From an uncultured Eubacteriales bacterium (GTDB taxonomy: Bacteria > Bacillota > Clostridia > Oscillospirales > Acutalibacteraceae): a stretch of DNA of 64,000 bases. Shown piece after piece: positions 15,617 to 22,885 of this stretch. How positions within the stretch are numbered: position 1 is the stretch's first letter; every line of letters begins with the position of its first letter. The stretch covers positions 67,773 through 131,772 of the forward strand of contig CAKRRH010000002.1 in NCBI GenBank assembly GCA_934394855.1, given 5' to 3'. The notes under the pieces are model-generated. The model was not told the origin of the DNA. It ran no database searches and saw only the letters and a list, made by a program, of their open reading frames with translations. The position numbers were made by a program, and so were the translations under genes.

Positions 15617-16873
15617 TTATTTTATGTCGTTGATTGAAAGGTCAACCGTGTGTTCAATCTGCTTCCATTCAACCTTTTTGAAGAATGCCGCAATCGCGAT
15701 CGGAATGTAGCTTATCATGAAAATCGGGAAGGTGAAGATTGAAAGAATTTTTCTGCCGGTTGAGCAATGAATGTTTTTCCATTCGCTTAGTGCCGTTATC
15801 AGTCCGATCACGAACATCAAAACATATGCGCTTGAAAGCAGCTGCAAAAGGGCGGTCAGCAACAAATTTATTGTAAAATTGCCTGTGACGATTGAGATAA
15901 TGAGCATTGCCGCATTGATTATCAATCCCAAAACTGTGAAAACGACCGCCGGCAGGATGTTCATTGTCATGTCAAAGCAAGCAAATCCTCGTTTTTTGAA
16001 AATACCTTTTAACATTTTGCCGCCGTAGTTCATGAATACCTGCAAATATCCTTTTGCCCAGCGCATTCTCTGCGACCACGACTGAGAAAATTTTGTGGGC
16101 TGTTCGTCATAAAGCACAGCGTCGTGGCAATATCCGATTTTCTCGCCGTGCAAAATCGAGTCGATTGTAAACTCAATGTCCTCGGTCAAAAGGAAATGCT
16201 TCCAGCCGCCGTTGCGATTGATTATGTCGCGGTGAATGAGAAATCCCGTGCCTGATACCGCACAGCTTGTGCCGAGTGTATATCGGGGATTGTTGAGGAA
16301 TTTTGCTTCACGCAAAAACCAAAGCGCATAGCCCGACGACACCCAGTTGTCACCATAGTTTTTCGAGTTGCGATAGCAGGTGATGATTCGGTTATCGCCA
16401 TAAAACGCTTTGTTCATTTCTTCAATGAAATGCTTATCAAGCAGATTGTCTGCGTCAAAGATGAAATATCCGTCATAATATTCATTGCCTTTTAGTGCCA
16501 TTACCTTGCCAAAGAGGTGCTGCATTGCATAGCCTTTGCCGACAAATTCGGTGTTTTGGCGTTCAAATACGGTAGCGCCGTGTTCAGCCGCCGCCTTTGC
16601 GGTTTCGTCCGTGCAGTTGTCGGCAATTACATATATATCATAAAGCTCCGACGGATAGGTTTGAGCGTTCAGCGAATCAAGCAAATTGCCGATGACATTT
16701 TCCTCATTTCTTGCCGCAATCATGACCGCAAATTTGTGCATTTCCTTGTTGTCGTGCTTGATAGGCTTTTTGACAAGCGCCCAGAAAATGTAGAAAAACT
16801 GATAAGCGTAACATACCATAAATATTACGCCTATTCCTAAGTTGATCATTTCAAGTACTTTATACAATGTCAT
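15617..16873 (-). CDS. glycosyltransferase family 2, processive-type membrane enzyme
   Basis: 418 aa. One N-terminal membrane helix (about 10-32), then a GT-A domain with FAVMIAARNEENVIGNLLDSL, the nucleotide-sugar Asp motif FIFDADN, the acceptor-site TEDIEF, and the QxxRW motif of processive synthases (QRMRWAKGY). Two or three C-terminal helices (about 295-395) follow. This layout matches cellulose/hyaluronan/poly-GlcNAc synthase-like GT2 enzymes; the product cannot be read from the sequence. It starts 16 nt after the histidine kinase gene on the same strand, so it is probably under that two-component system. Confidence 0.88.
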   Translation of the reverse strand: MTLYKVLEMINLGIGVIFMVCYAYQFFYIFWALVKKPIKHDNKEMHKFAVMIAARNEENVIGNLLDSLNAQTYPSELYDIYVIADNCTDETAKAAAEHGATVFERQNTEFVGKGYAMQHLFGKVMALKGNEYYDGYFIFDADNLLDKHFIEEMNKAFYGDNRIITCYRNSKNYGDNWVSSGYALWFLREAKFLNNPRYTLGTSCAVSGTGFLIHRDIINRNGGWKHFLLTEDIEFTIDSILHGEKIGYCHDAVLYDEQPTKFSQSWSQRMRWAKGYLQVFMNYGGKMLKGIFKKRGFACFDMTMNILPAVVFTVLGLIINAAMLIISIVTGNFTINLLLTALLQLLSSAYVLMFVIGLITALSEWKNIHCSTGRKILSIFTFPIFMISYIPIAIAAFFKKVEWKQIEHTVDLSINDIK

Positions 16874-16889
16874 ATCTGTTTCCTCTTTA

Positions 16890-18797
16890 TCATAAATTAT
16901 CTGCTTTATCGAATGTAAGCGTTACCTTGAACAGGTCGCCGTCGATTGAAATATCAAGCGAGCCGTTTTGAAGCGCCGTCAGGCTCTGTGCGATTGAAAG
17001 TCCGAGTCCGCTGCCCTCTGTGTTTCGGGAGCTGTCGCCTCTGACAAATCGTTCCATCAGCTCTTCGCTCGTAATGTTCAGCGGGCATTTTGAGATGTTG
17101 CTGAACGAAACGAATGCTTTGTTGTCGCTTTCTTTAAGCGACAGATAAACACGGGTTTGCGGTTGAGAATATTTTACTATATTTGAAAGCAGGTTATCAA
17201 ACACTCTCCAAAGCAACCGCCCGTCCGCATTTATATATATCGGCCGGTCCGGCTCGTTTTCAATCAAAGTAAGCTCGGCGGATCTGAACTTGTCGTCATA
17301 TTCTGCGGCGGCTTGCGTCAGCATTACTCCGCAGTCTGTGCAGGCAAGCTCGACAGGAACATTTCCCGTTGAGGCCTTTGACGCGTCTACAAGATCGTTG
17401 ATAAGCTTTGCAAGCTTTGACGACTGACGGTCAAGCACATCAATATATTCATCCGCCTGTTCCTTTGTGGTTGACGGATTTTTAAGCAGGTCAACATATG
17501 TCACGATTGAAGTCAGCGGAGTCTTGATGTCGTGTGAAACATTTGTGATAAGCTCGGTTTTGAACCGTTCGCTTTTCATGCGCTCATCGACGACCGATTG
17601 CATTGCTTTGCTGATGTTGTTAAGATCATCGCCGTAATCACGAAAATTCCACATCAAATATTTAGTGTCGATTTGATGATCAATGTCGCCGTTTACGATT
17701 TGTTTAACGCCGCCCCTGAGCGTGCGAAGATTCATTATCACAAGCAGAATGATCGGCACCGTCACAACCTTTTCGATTATCCAGAAAATAAATATTTCAA
17801 GTCGTGTGCCGAGCGCCAAAAATACAAATTCAATCAGCGATAAAAACGCAAGTACAAGAATTGTTTTCCACAAAAGCGGAAGATTGTTCAGGAAATTCCG
17901 AAGTTTGTCAAATAAATTCCGCCGTGGTGCGAACATCCACGAGAAAAATGAATAAATCAGCGTTTTGGTTAGCGGATTTTCGGCTTTGCACCGAACAGAC
18001 AGCGTCATGATTATGCTCAAAATCAGCAAGCTCCAAAACAGCGCCGAGAAATAGTTTGTGCAAAATGTCGAGACGATCGAGTTTGAAAGCCGCGGCATTA
18101 AAAGCAGATTTACAAAGAACAGCGCAAGACAGATTATGATGTATAAATCCAGCGGGATTTTGTCAATGAATCCGAATTTCACCGTCCGACTGCCGTTTTC
18201 CTGCCGCAGTCCGACCGAATATATCAAAAAAACCAAAAGCGTGATTCCGAGGACAAACGCCGCTAAGAATATGAAAATTACGGTATATTTCAGCGAACTG
18301 ATTATTCCGTTGACCTTGTTTGAATAATAGAAATCATCTTCGGCTGAGAGAGAAGAATCGATAAAATATGATACCGTCAGCTTCTTTTCCGTTCCGTCGT
18401 TTTGCGTCAGCGTCGCCGAATAGGTGCCGGTATAATCATAATCCACACTATCATAGTTTCTGAGCAAAAGCTGTTCGTTTTCGTCGAATAGCCCGAAAGA
18501 AAAATTAGTCTTGTCTCTGCCAAACGATGTTTTCATCTTTTCAAGCGGCAGACTCTCGACACCGGTATTTTCATAATCAAGCACCATCGGATAATAGTTG
18601 TAAATTACCTCTTTGGCTTTTCTTGTGCCAAGCTCTGAATAGGAATCGTTAAGTGCCGAACGCCCGTTGTCGTAATAATAATTATGCGACACGAAAAATC
18701 CGATTCCGAATGTGCAAAGCAAACATATCGCAATGAAAACAATCAGCAATATGGTCGCCGTCAGCTTCGCTCCAAACGATGTTTGCAGCTTTTTCAT
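16890..18797 (-). CDS. sensor histidine kinase, multi-pass (VanS-like core)
   Basis: 635 aa from ATG 18797, with GGAGG 8 nt upstream; the TTG just before it is not needed. Membrane segment at about 12-35, an extracytoplasmic region to about 165, then a cluster of about five or six more helices (about 170-360), much more membrane than usual. A HAMP-like stretch is followed by HisKA (NVSHDIKTPLTSIVTYVDLLK), N box (LLSNIVKYS), and GSGLGLSIAQSLTAL. It works with the response regulator encoded 24 nt upstream. The multi-pass part may sense the envelope or a membrane ligand. Confidence 0.93.
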   Translation of the reverse strand: MKKLQTSFGAKLTATILLIVFIAICLLCTFGIGFFVSHNYYYDNGRSALNDSYSELGTRKAKEVIYNYYPMVLDYENTGVESLPLEKMKTSFGRDKTNFSFGLFDENEQLLLRNYDSVDYDYTGTYSATLTQNDGTEKKLTVSYFIDSSLSAEDDFYYSNKVNGIISSLKYTVIFIFLAAFVLGITLLVFLIYSVGLRQENGSRTVKFGFIDKIPLDLYIIICLALFFVNLLLMPRLSNSIVSTFCTNYFSALFWSLLILSIIMTLSVRCKAENPLTKTLIYSFFSWMFAPRRNLFDKLRNFLNNLPLLWKTILVLAFLSLIEFVFLALGTRLEIFIFWIIEKVVTVPIILLVIMNLRTLRGGVKQIVNGDIDHQIDTKYLMWNFRDYGDDLNNISKAMQSVVDERMKSERFKTELITNVSHDIKTPLTSIVTYVDLLKNPSTTKEQADEYIDVLDRQSSKLAKLINDLVDASKASTGNVPVELACTDCGVMLTQAAAEYDDKFRSAELTLIENEPDRPIYINADGRLLWRVFDNLLSNIVKYSQPQTRVYLSLKESDNKAFVSFSNISKCPLNITSEELMERFVRGDSSRNTEGSGLGLSIAQSLTALQNGSLDISIDGDLFKVTLTFDKADNL

Positions 18798-18821
18798 CAA
18801 ATAAACCTCCGTATTATACGG

Positions 18822-19511
18822 TTATATCTTTTCAAATTTATACCCTTGTCCCCAAACTACTTTTAAATATATCGGGCGAGCCGGGTCTTTTTCAAGCTTT
18901 TCCCTGATGTGACGAATATGCACCGCAACCGTGCCGTCAGAGCCGAGCGGTTCGTCGTCCCAAACCTGTTTATATATTTCTTTAGGGGAAATGACTTCGC
19001 CTGCGTGAGCCATCAGCAGCTTTAATATGTCGAATTCGATCGGCGTCAGTGAGATTGCCTCATTATTCACCGTTACCGTTTTTTGCTTATCGTCAAGCGA
19101 TATTTCACCGATGTCCAGCCGTTCTTTTTTGATCTTGCCGCCGCCGAGCTGCATATATCTGCGAAGCTGTGAGCGTATTCTTGCCATTAACTCAACCGGG
19201 TTGAACGGCTTTGTAATATAATCGTCCGCACCGATATTAAGCCCCAAAACCTTGTCGGTGTCCTGGCTTTTTGCGGTTAGCATGATTATCGGAAAATTAT
19301 ACTTCTCACGCAATTTTACCATTGCCGTGATTCCGTCCATTTCCGGCATCATGATGTCCATTAAGCAAAGATGAATTTCGTGAGCCGCCGCCATGTGAAG
19401 CGCCTCAAGACCGGTATATGCCTCATATGTGTTGTAGCCCTCATTGTTTAGATAAATCTTGAGTGCCGCTACAATGTCTTTTTCGTCGTCGCATATAAGA
19501 ACATTATACAA
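18822..19511 (-). CDS. response regulator, OmpR/VanR-like, TTG start
   Basis: 229 aa. Receiver motifs: D8/D9 region CDDE, Asp in CLMDIMMPEMDG, MLTAKS, ITKPF. The C-terminal winged helix has LTPIEFDILKLLMAHAGEVISPKEIYKQVW and VHIRHIREKLE. The only start giving the complete receiver strand (YNVLICDDE) is the TTG at 19511, with GAGGTGA about 8 nt upstream. First gene of a minus-strand operon with the kinase and GT2 genes. Confidence 0.93.
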   Translation of the reverse strand: MYNVLICDDEKDIVAALKIYLNNEGYNTYEAYTGLEALHMAAAHEIHLCLMDIMMPEMDGITAMVKLREKYNFPIIMLTAKSQDTDKVLGLNIGADDYITKPFNPVELMARIRSQLRRYMQLGGGKIKKERLDIGEISLDDKQKTVTVNNEAISLTPIEFDILKLLMAHAGEVISPKEIYKQVWDDEPLGSDGTVAVHIRHIREKLEKDPARPIYLKVVWGQGYKFEKI

Positions 19512-19677
19512 ATCAATTCACCTCGACTATAATTGTACTAAAATTATAATAATATTACAAGTGATTTTTCCTTAAGATTTTATTAAGATGTTAATTTTAG
19601 TGTCAAAACAACTGCCGTTTTGACAAAATCGTGATTATGATGTAAAATAATAATCATCATAAAAGGAGCGGTTTTTG

Positions 19678-20232
19678 ATGAAAGTTATTCTTGCAAGCGG
19701 TTCTCCGAGAAGAAAAGAACTGCTTAAAACAATATTTGATGAATTTGAAATAATCACGGCGGATGTGGACGAAACAGTACCCGTCGGTACATTGCCAAAA
19801 GACGCACCAGAAATTTTGGCAAAAATCAAATGCCAATCGGTTGCGGAAAAATATCCTAATGCACTCACGATCGGTGCAGACACGCTGGTAATTCATAATG
19901 ATAAGAGGCTCGGCAAGCCGAAAAATGACGACGATGCGTTCAATATGTTGAAATCGCTTTCGGGCGATGTTCATTCGGTAATAACAGGCTGCTGCGTAGC
20001 ATATCACGGCGACTGTCACACCTTTTCGTGCGAAACCGATGTGAAGTTCTATGAGCTGTCGGATGATGAGATTTTGAATTATATCAAAACAGGCGAGCCG
20101 AGCGACAAAGCCGGCGCATATGGGATTCAGGGGTTCGGCAGCTTGCTGATTGAGAAAATCGACGGCGATTATTTTAATGTAGTCGGACTTCCTGTTTCAA
20201 GACTTAAAAGAGAAATTGATAAAATCATGTAA
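19678..20232 (+). CDS. maf: Maf family nucleotide pyrophosphatase
   Basis: 184 aa from ATG 19678, with AAGGAG at 19663-19668. It has the Maf signature ILASGSPRRKELLKTI, the catalytic region TIGADTLVIHNDKRLGKP, and GAYGIQGFGSLLIEKIDGDYFNVVGLP. Maf proteins hydrolyse non-canonical nucleoside triphosphates (dTTP/UTP type or modified bases), and were first linked to septum inhibition in B. subtilis. It stands alone between divergent and convergent neighbours. Confidence 0.93.
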   Translation: MKVILASGSPRRKELLKTIFDEFEIITADVDETVPVGTLPKDAPEILAKIKCQSVAEKYPNALTIGADTLVIHNDKRLGKPKNDDDAFNMLKSLSGDVHSVITGCCVAYHGDCHTFSCETDVKFYELSDDEILNYIKTGEPSDKAGAYGIQGFGSLLIEKIDGDYFNVVGLPVSRLKREIDKIM

Positions 20233-20238
20233 AACAAA

Positions 20239-20264
20239 AAAACCATGCCAAAAAGCATGGTTTT
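20239..20264 (+). terminator. terminator after maf
   Basis: AAAACCATGC (20239-20248) and GCATGGTTTT (20255-20264), 10 bp perfect, followed by T-run. Confidence 0.88.
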
Positions 20265-20279
20265 TATCAAAAATCAAGC

Positions 20280-20364
20280 ATTGAAATCTTGGTTTGTGGT
20301 TGATTATCTCATAAGCTATATTTTTCTCATCGAGCAGTGCGTATATATCATTTTTTGTCAGCAT
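20280..20364 (-). pseudogene. 5' remnant of a YbaK/ProXp-type aminoacyl-tRNA deacylase gene
   Basis: Reading the minus strand from ATG 20364, with AGAGG 6 nt upstream, gives MLTKNDIYALLDEKNIAYEI followed by INHKPRFQ. This resembles the first 30 residues of YbaK/PrdX editing proteins (short helix, then YE..EH.AV). After about codon 28 the reading runs into the maf terminator and its antisense with no further family similarity, so the catalytic part is gone. A usable RBS and start suggest recent loss. The MITE-like element lies just upstream. The identification rests on a short match. Confidence 0.5.
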
Positions 20365-20398
20365 AAATAACCTCTATAAAAAATAAATGCAAATATAA

Positions 20399-20705
20399 AA
20401 AATGCGGAAGAAGGCTGAGCGTTAATAAGGAAGTATTGGTTTCTCGCATAAAAATCCATTATTAATTTGTCAAAAATCCTTGCAAGGCGCCAGCCTTGCG
20501 TCATTTTCTGACTTCATAATAAAGAATTTTTATAGCTATGAAACTGCGAAGCACTTCAAAATGATATATTTTTGATACAAGAAAAGGCAAAATCCCCGAA
20601 TAATGCTAACGCATATTCGGGAATTTTAACGCATTATTGTGCAAAAAGATGTTATTTTGAAGCAATAATGCCTTATTAACGCTCAGCCAAGCTCTTCCGC
20701 ATTTA
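20399..20705. mobile_element. MITE-like structured element with about 31-bp imperfect terminal inverted repeats
   Basis: The left end (20399-20430) and the reverse complement of the right end (20671-20705) share AATGCGGAAGA and GGCTGAGCGTTAATAAGG, interrupted by a few extra bases on the right. The about 307 bp between carries no credible ORF and three internal hairpins: 20482-20499 (GCAAGGC/GCCTTGC), 20595-20621 (CCCGAATA/TATTCGGG) and 20631-20671 (GCATTATTG/CAATAATGC). This is typical of a non-autonomous transposable element or a repeated structured unit. Flanks are AT-rich, so a target duplication cannot be called. No second copy was seen here. Confidence 0.65.
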
Positions 20706-20716
20706 TTATTATAATT

Positions 20717-21091
20717 TTACAGCTCGGCTACGACCTCGACCTCAACCAAAACATCTTTGGGAAGCTGTTTTACGGCAACGCATGAACGAGCCGGCTTTGA
20801 GGTGAAATATTTGCCGTATACTTCGTTAAATGCGGCAAAATCGCCCATTTCTTTCAAAAAGCATACTGTTTTAACCGCTTTATCGATCGAGGTTCCTGCG
20901 GCTTTGAGCACCTCGGTCAGGTTTTTGCAAACCTGTTCGGTCTGTTCCTCGATTGTCTTTGCGACAACATCTCCGACCGATGGGTCGATTGCGATTTGAC
21001 CCGATGTGAATACCAAATTTCCTACCTTAACTGCCTGTGAATAGGGGCCGATTGCGTCCGGCGCCGATTTTGTATATACCTTTTCCGACAT
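20717..21091 (-). CDS. ridA: RidA family enamine/imine deaminase
   Basis: 124 aa, full length. Motifs: GPYSQAVKVGNLVFTSGQIA, NLTEVLKAAG, and the C-terminal ARSCVAVKQLPKDVLVEVEVVA with the conserved active-site Arg. RidA hydrolyses reactive 2-aminoacrylate and 2-aminocrotonate made by PLP-dependent threonine/serine dehydratases. It is directly downstream of ilvA (28-nt gap, same strand), so the gene that makes the reactive enamine and the gene that clears it are probably on one transcript. Confidence 0.95.
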   Translation of the reverse strand: MSEKVYTKSAPDAIGPYSQAVKVGNLVFTSGQIAIDPSVGDVVAKTIEEQTEQVCKNLTEVLKAAGTSIDKAVKTVCFLKEMGDFAAFNEVYGKYFTSKPARSCVAVKQLPKDVLVEVEVVAEL

Positions 21092-21119
21092 GATTTATCA
21101 ATCCTTTCAAAAATGTTGA

Positions 21120-22322
21120 TTATATGATTTTAAAGCCCTCGTTTTTGAGCGCATTTACAATTTCATCCGCATGGTCTGCGTTTCTTGTTTCCATCTGAAT
21201 TCTGAGGTAGCAGCCGTTAATATCCTCTGTGTCGTTTGTGCGTTCATGAAGCACGCTTGTAACATTACCGCCGTGCTCCGCAATGATGGTTGATACATCC
21301 TTGAGCTGACCCGGTTTGTCCATAAGCTCAATGCAAAGGGTGACCTGTCTGCCCGATTTTTGCAAACCGCGGGTAATTACTCGAGACAGGCTTGTAACAT
21401 CAATGTTACCGCCCGATACAACGCATACTACCTTTTTGCCCTTGATCGGCAATTTGTTGAACATGACCGCCGCAACCGAAACAGCACCGGCACCCTCTGC
21501 GATCATTTTGTGCTTTTCGATCATCTGCAAAATTGCCGAGCAGATCTCATCTTCCGAAACGGTCACGATTTCATCAACATATTCGCTGACAAGCTTAAAT
21601 GTATTTTCACCCGGCTCTTTTACCGCAATGCCGTCTGCGATTGTCGATACATTGTCAAGACGCTCGATTTTTCCGTCTTTAACCGAATTGAACATACTCG
21701 GTGCGCCTGCCGACTGAACGCCATATACCTTGACGCTCGGTTTGAGCTTCTTAACGGCATAGGCAACGCCCGAAATCAGTCCGCCGCCGCCAATCGGAAC
21801 GACAACTGCGTCAACATCGTCAAGATCGTCGAGAATTTCAAGACCGATTGTGCCCTGACCCGCAATAACATTTTCATCATCAAAAGGATGAACGAATGTA
21901 TATCCCTTTTCGTCACGAAGCTGAATCGCACGGTTATATGCGTCGTCATAAACGCCCGGAACCAACTCAACATCAGCGCCATAGCCCTTTGTTGCTTCAA
22001 CCTTTGAAATCGGAGCGCCGTCGGGCAGACAAATCAGCGATTTGATGCCATATTTTGTTGCCGCAAGCGCAACGCCTTGAGCATGGTTTCCTGCGGAACA
22101 GGCAATTACACCGTGAGATTTCTGTTCGTCGGTGAGCTGCGAGATCATATATCCCGAGCCGCGAAGCTTAAACGAGCCTGTCAATTGCAAATTTTCGGGT
22201 TTGAGATAAACCTCTGCGTCGGGGTTGATGTCCGGAGCAGGCACAAGATGAGTTTCTCTGACAACATCTTTAAGCACAAACGCCGCATGATAGATTTTTT
22301 CAAGTGTTAGCATATGATTCAT
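21120..22322 (-). CDS. ilvA: threonine ammonia-lyase with ACT domain
   Basis: 400 aa from ATG 22322 (a second ATG at 22313 is possible). The PLP fold has LTGSFKLRGS with the Schiff-base lysine, SAGNHAQGVALAA, and the glycine loop VPIGGGGLISG. The C-terminal about 75 aa form an ACT domain (LCIELMDKPGQLKDVSTIIAEHGGNV). The short ACT form is often annotated as catabolic (TdcB-like), but the T-box leader upstream has an isoleucine codon as specifier, which points to isoleucine biosynthesis. An in-frame reading upstream enters the T-box terminator and is not coding. Confidence 0.94.
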   Translation of the reverse strand: MNHMLTLEKIYHAAFVLKDVVRETHLVPAPDINPDAEVYLKPENLQLTGSFKLRGSGYMISQLTDEQKSHGVIACSAGNHAQGVALAATKYGIKSLICLPDGAPISKVEATKGYGADVELVPGVYDDAYNRAIQLRDEKGYTFVHPFDDENVIAGQGTIGLEILDDLDDVDAVVVPIGGGGLISGVAYAVKKLKPSVKVYGVQSAGAPSMFNSVKDGKIERLDNVSTIADGIAVKEPGENTFKLVSEYVDEIVTVSEDEICSAILQMIEKHKMIAEGAGAVSVAAVMFNKLPIKGKKVVCVVSGGNIDVTSLSRVITRGLQKSGRQVTLCIELMDKPGQLKDVSTIIAEHGGNVTSVLHERTNDTEDINGCYLRIQMETRNADHADEIVNALKNEGFKII

Positions 22323-22349
22323 AATTCCTTTCGTAATAAAACTGCAAAT

Positions 22350-22665
22350 AAAAAAGCTTCGCCCCCGAAAAATGAGGCGAAGCATAATACTCCGTGGTAC
22401 CACTCAAATTGCCGCAAAAAGCGACCGCTTTGATTTGTGCGCATGAATGATAAATTTAATCATAAGCACAGCCGACTGATAACGCAAAGGCATATGCGGA
22501 GCGCTTTACCGTAAAAAATTTCAAACGCTCAACTCAAGGGGTGATACGCAAAATTCGGTTTTGACTGCGACTTTTCAGCAGCTGTCGCTCTCTTTAAGCC
22601 AAAATGACGGTCATTGCCCGTCCCCTGTCAACATTTTTAAATGATATTGCTTTTTTAATGATGTT
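22350..22665 (-). promoter_or_regulatory. T-box riboswitch (isoleucine) of ilvA
   Basis: On the minus strand: Stem I with the AGAGAG bulge region and GCTGCT apical part; specifier codon ATC at 22545-22543 followed by A and the CCCCT stem strand; T-box core AGTGGTACCACGGA at 22404-22391; then a terminator stem GCTTCGCC/GGCGAAGC (22356-22363 with 22376-22383) and a U-run. ATC reads tRNA-Ile. Uncharged tRNA-Ile would favour the antiterminator and turn on ilvA-ridA. Confidence 0.92.
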
Positions 22666-22671
22666 GTAATA

Positions 22672-22700
22672 ATTATATGCACTTTTTTTCGCTTTGTCAA
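22672..22700 (-). promoter_or_regulatory. promoter of the ilvA T-box transcript
   Basis: Perfect TTGACA (22700-22695) and TATAAT (22677-22672) with a 17-bp spacer, read on the minus strand. Transcription should start near 22665. Confidence 0.9.
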
Positions 22701-22816
22701 TATACATTTTACTGAATTTTTCACCGCAAAATATGCATATTTTCTTCAATCTTTACATAAAATCGCTCGAAAACGGGGGATAGCGCCCTAAAATAGTATA
22801 TAACGACACCGTTTGT

Positions 22817-22849
22817 TTGACAATATTTTTTTTGAGGTATGCATATACT
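22817..22849 (+). promoter_or_regulatory. probable Spo0A-type promoter of spoIIE
   Basis: TTGACA (22817-22822) and TATACT (22844-22849) are separated by 21 bp, too far for an ordinary sigma-A promoter. B. subtilis spoIIE and spoIIG promoters have the same 21-22 bp spacing and need Spo0A. The reverse strand over the -35 reads ATTGTCAAAC, close to a Spo0A box (TTTGTCAAA type). A 15-bp alternative (TATGCA at 22838) fits worse. Confidence 0.6.
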
Positions 22850-22885
22850 AAAATTTACAATATTTGTAAAAATGGTGAGTGGATT

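Noticed and set aside
22323..22403. N-terminal extension of ilvA
   Set aside because: The in-frame sequence covers the T-box terminator hairpin and U-run, so it is leader RNA.
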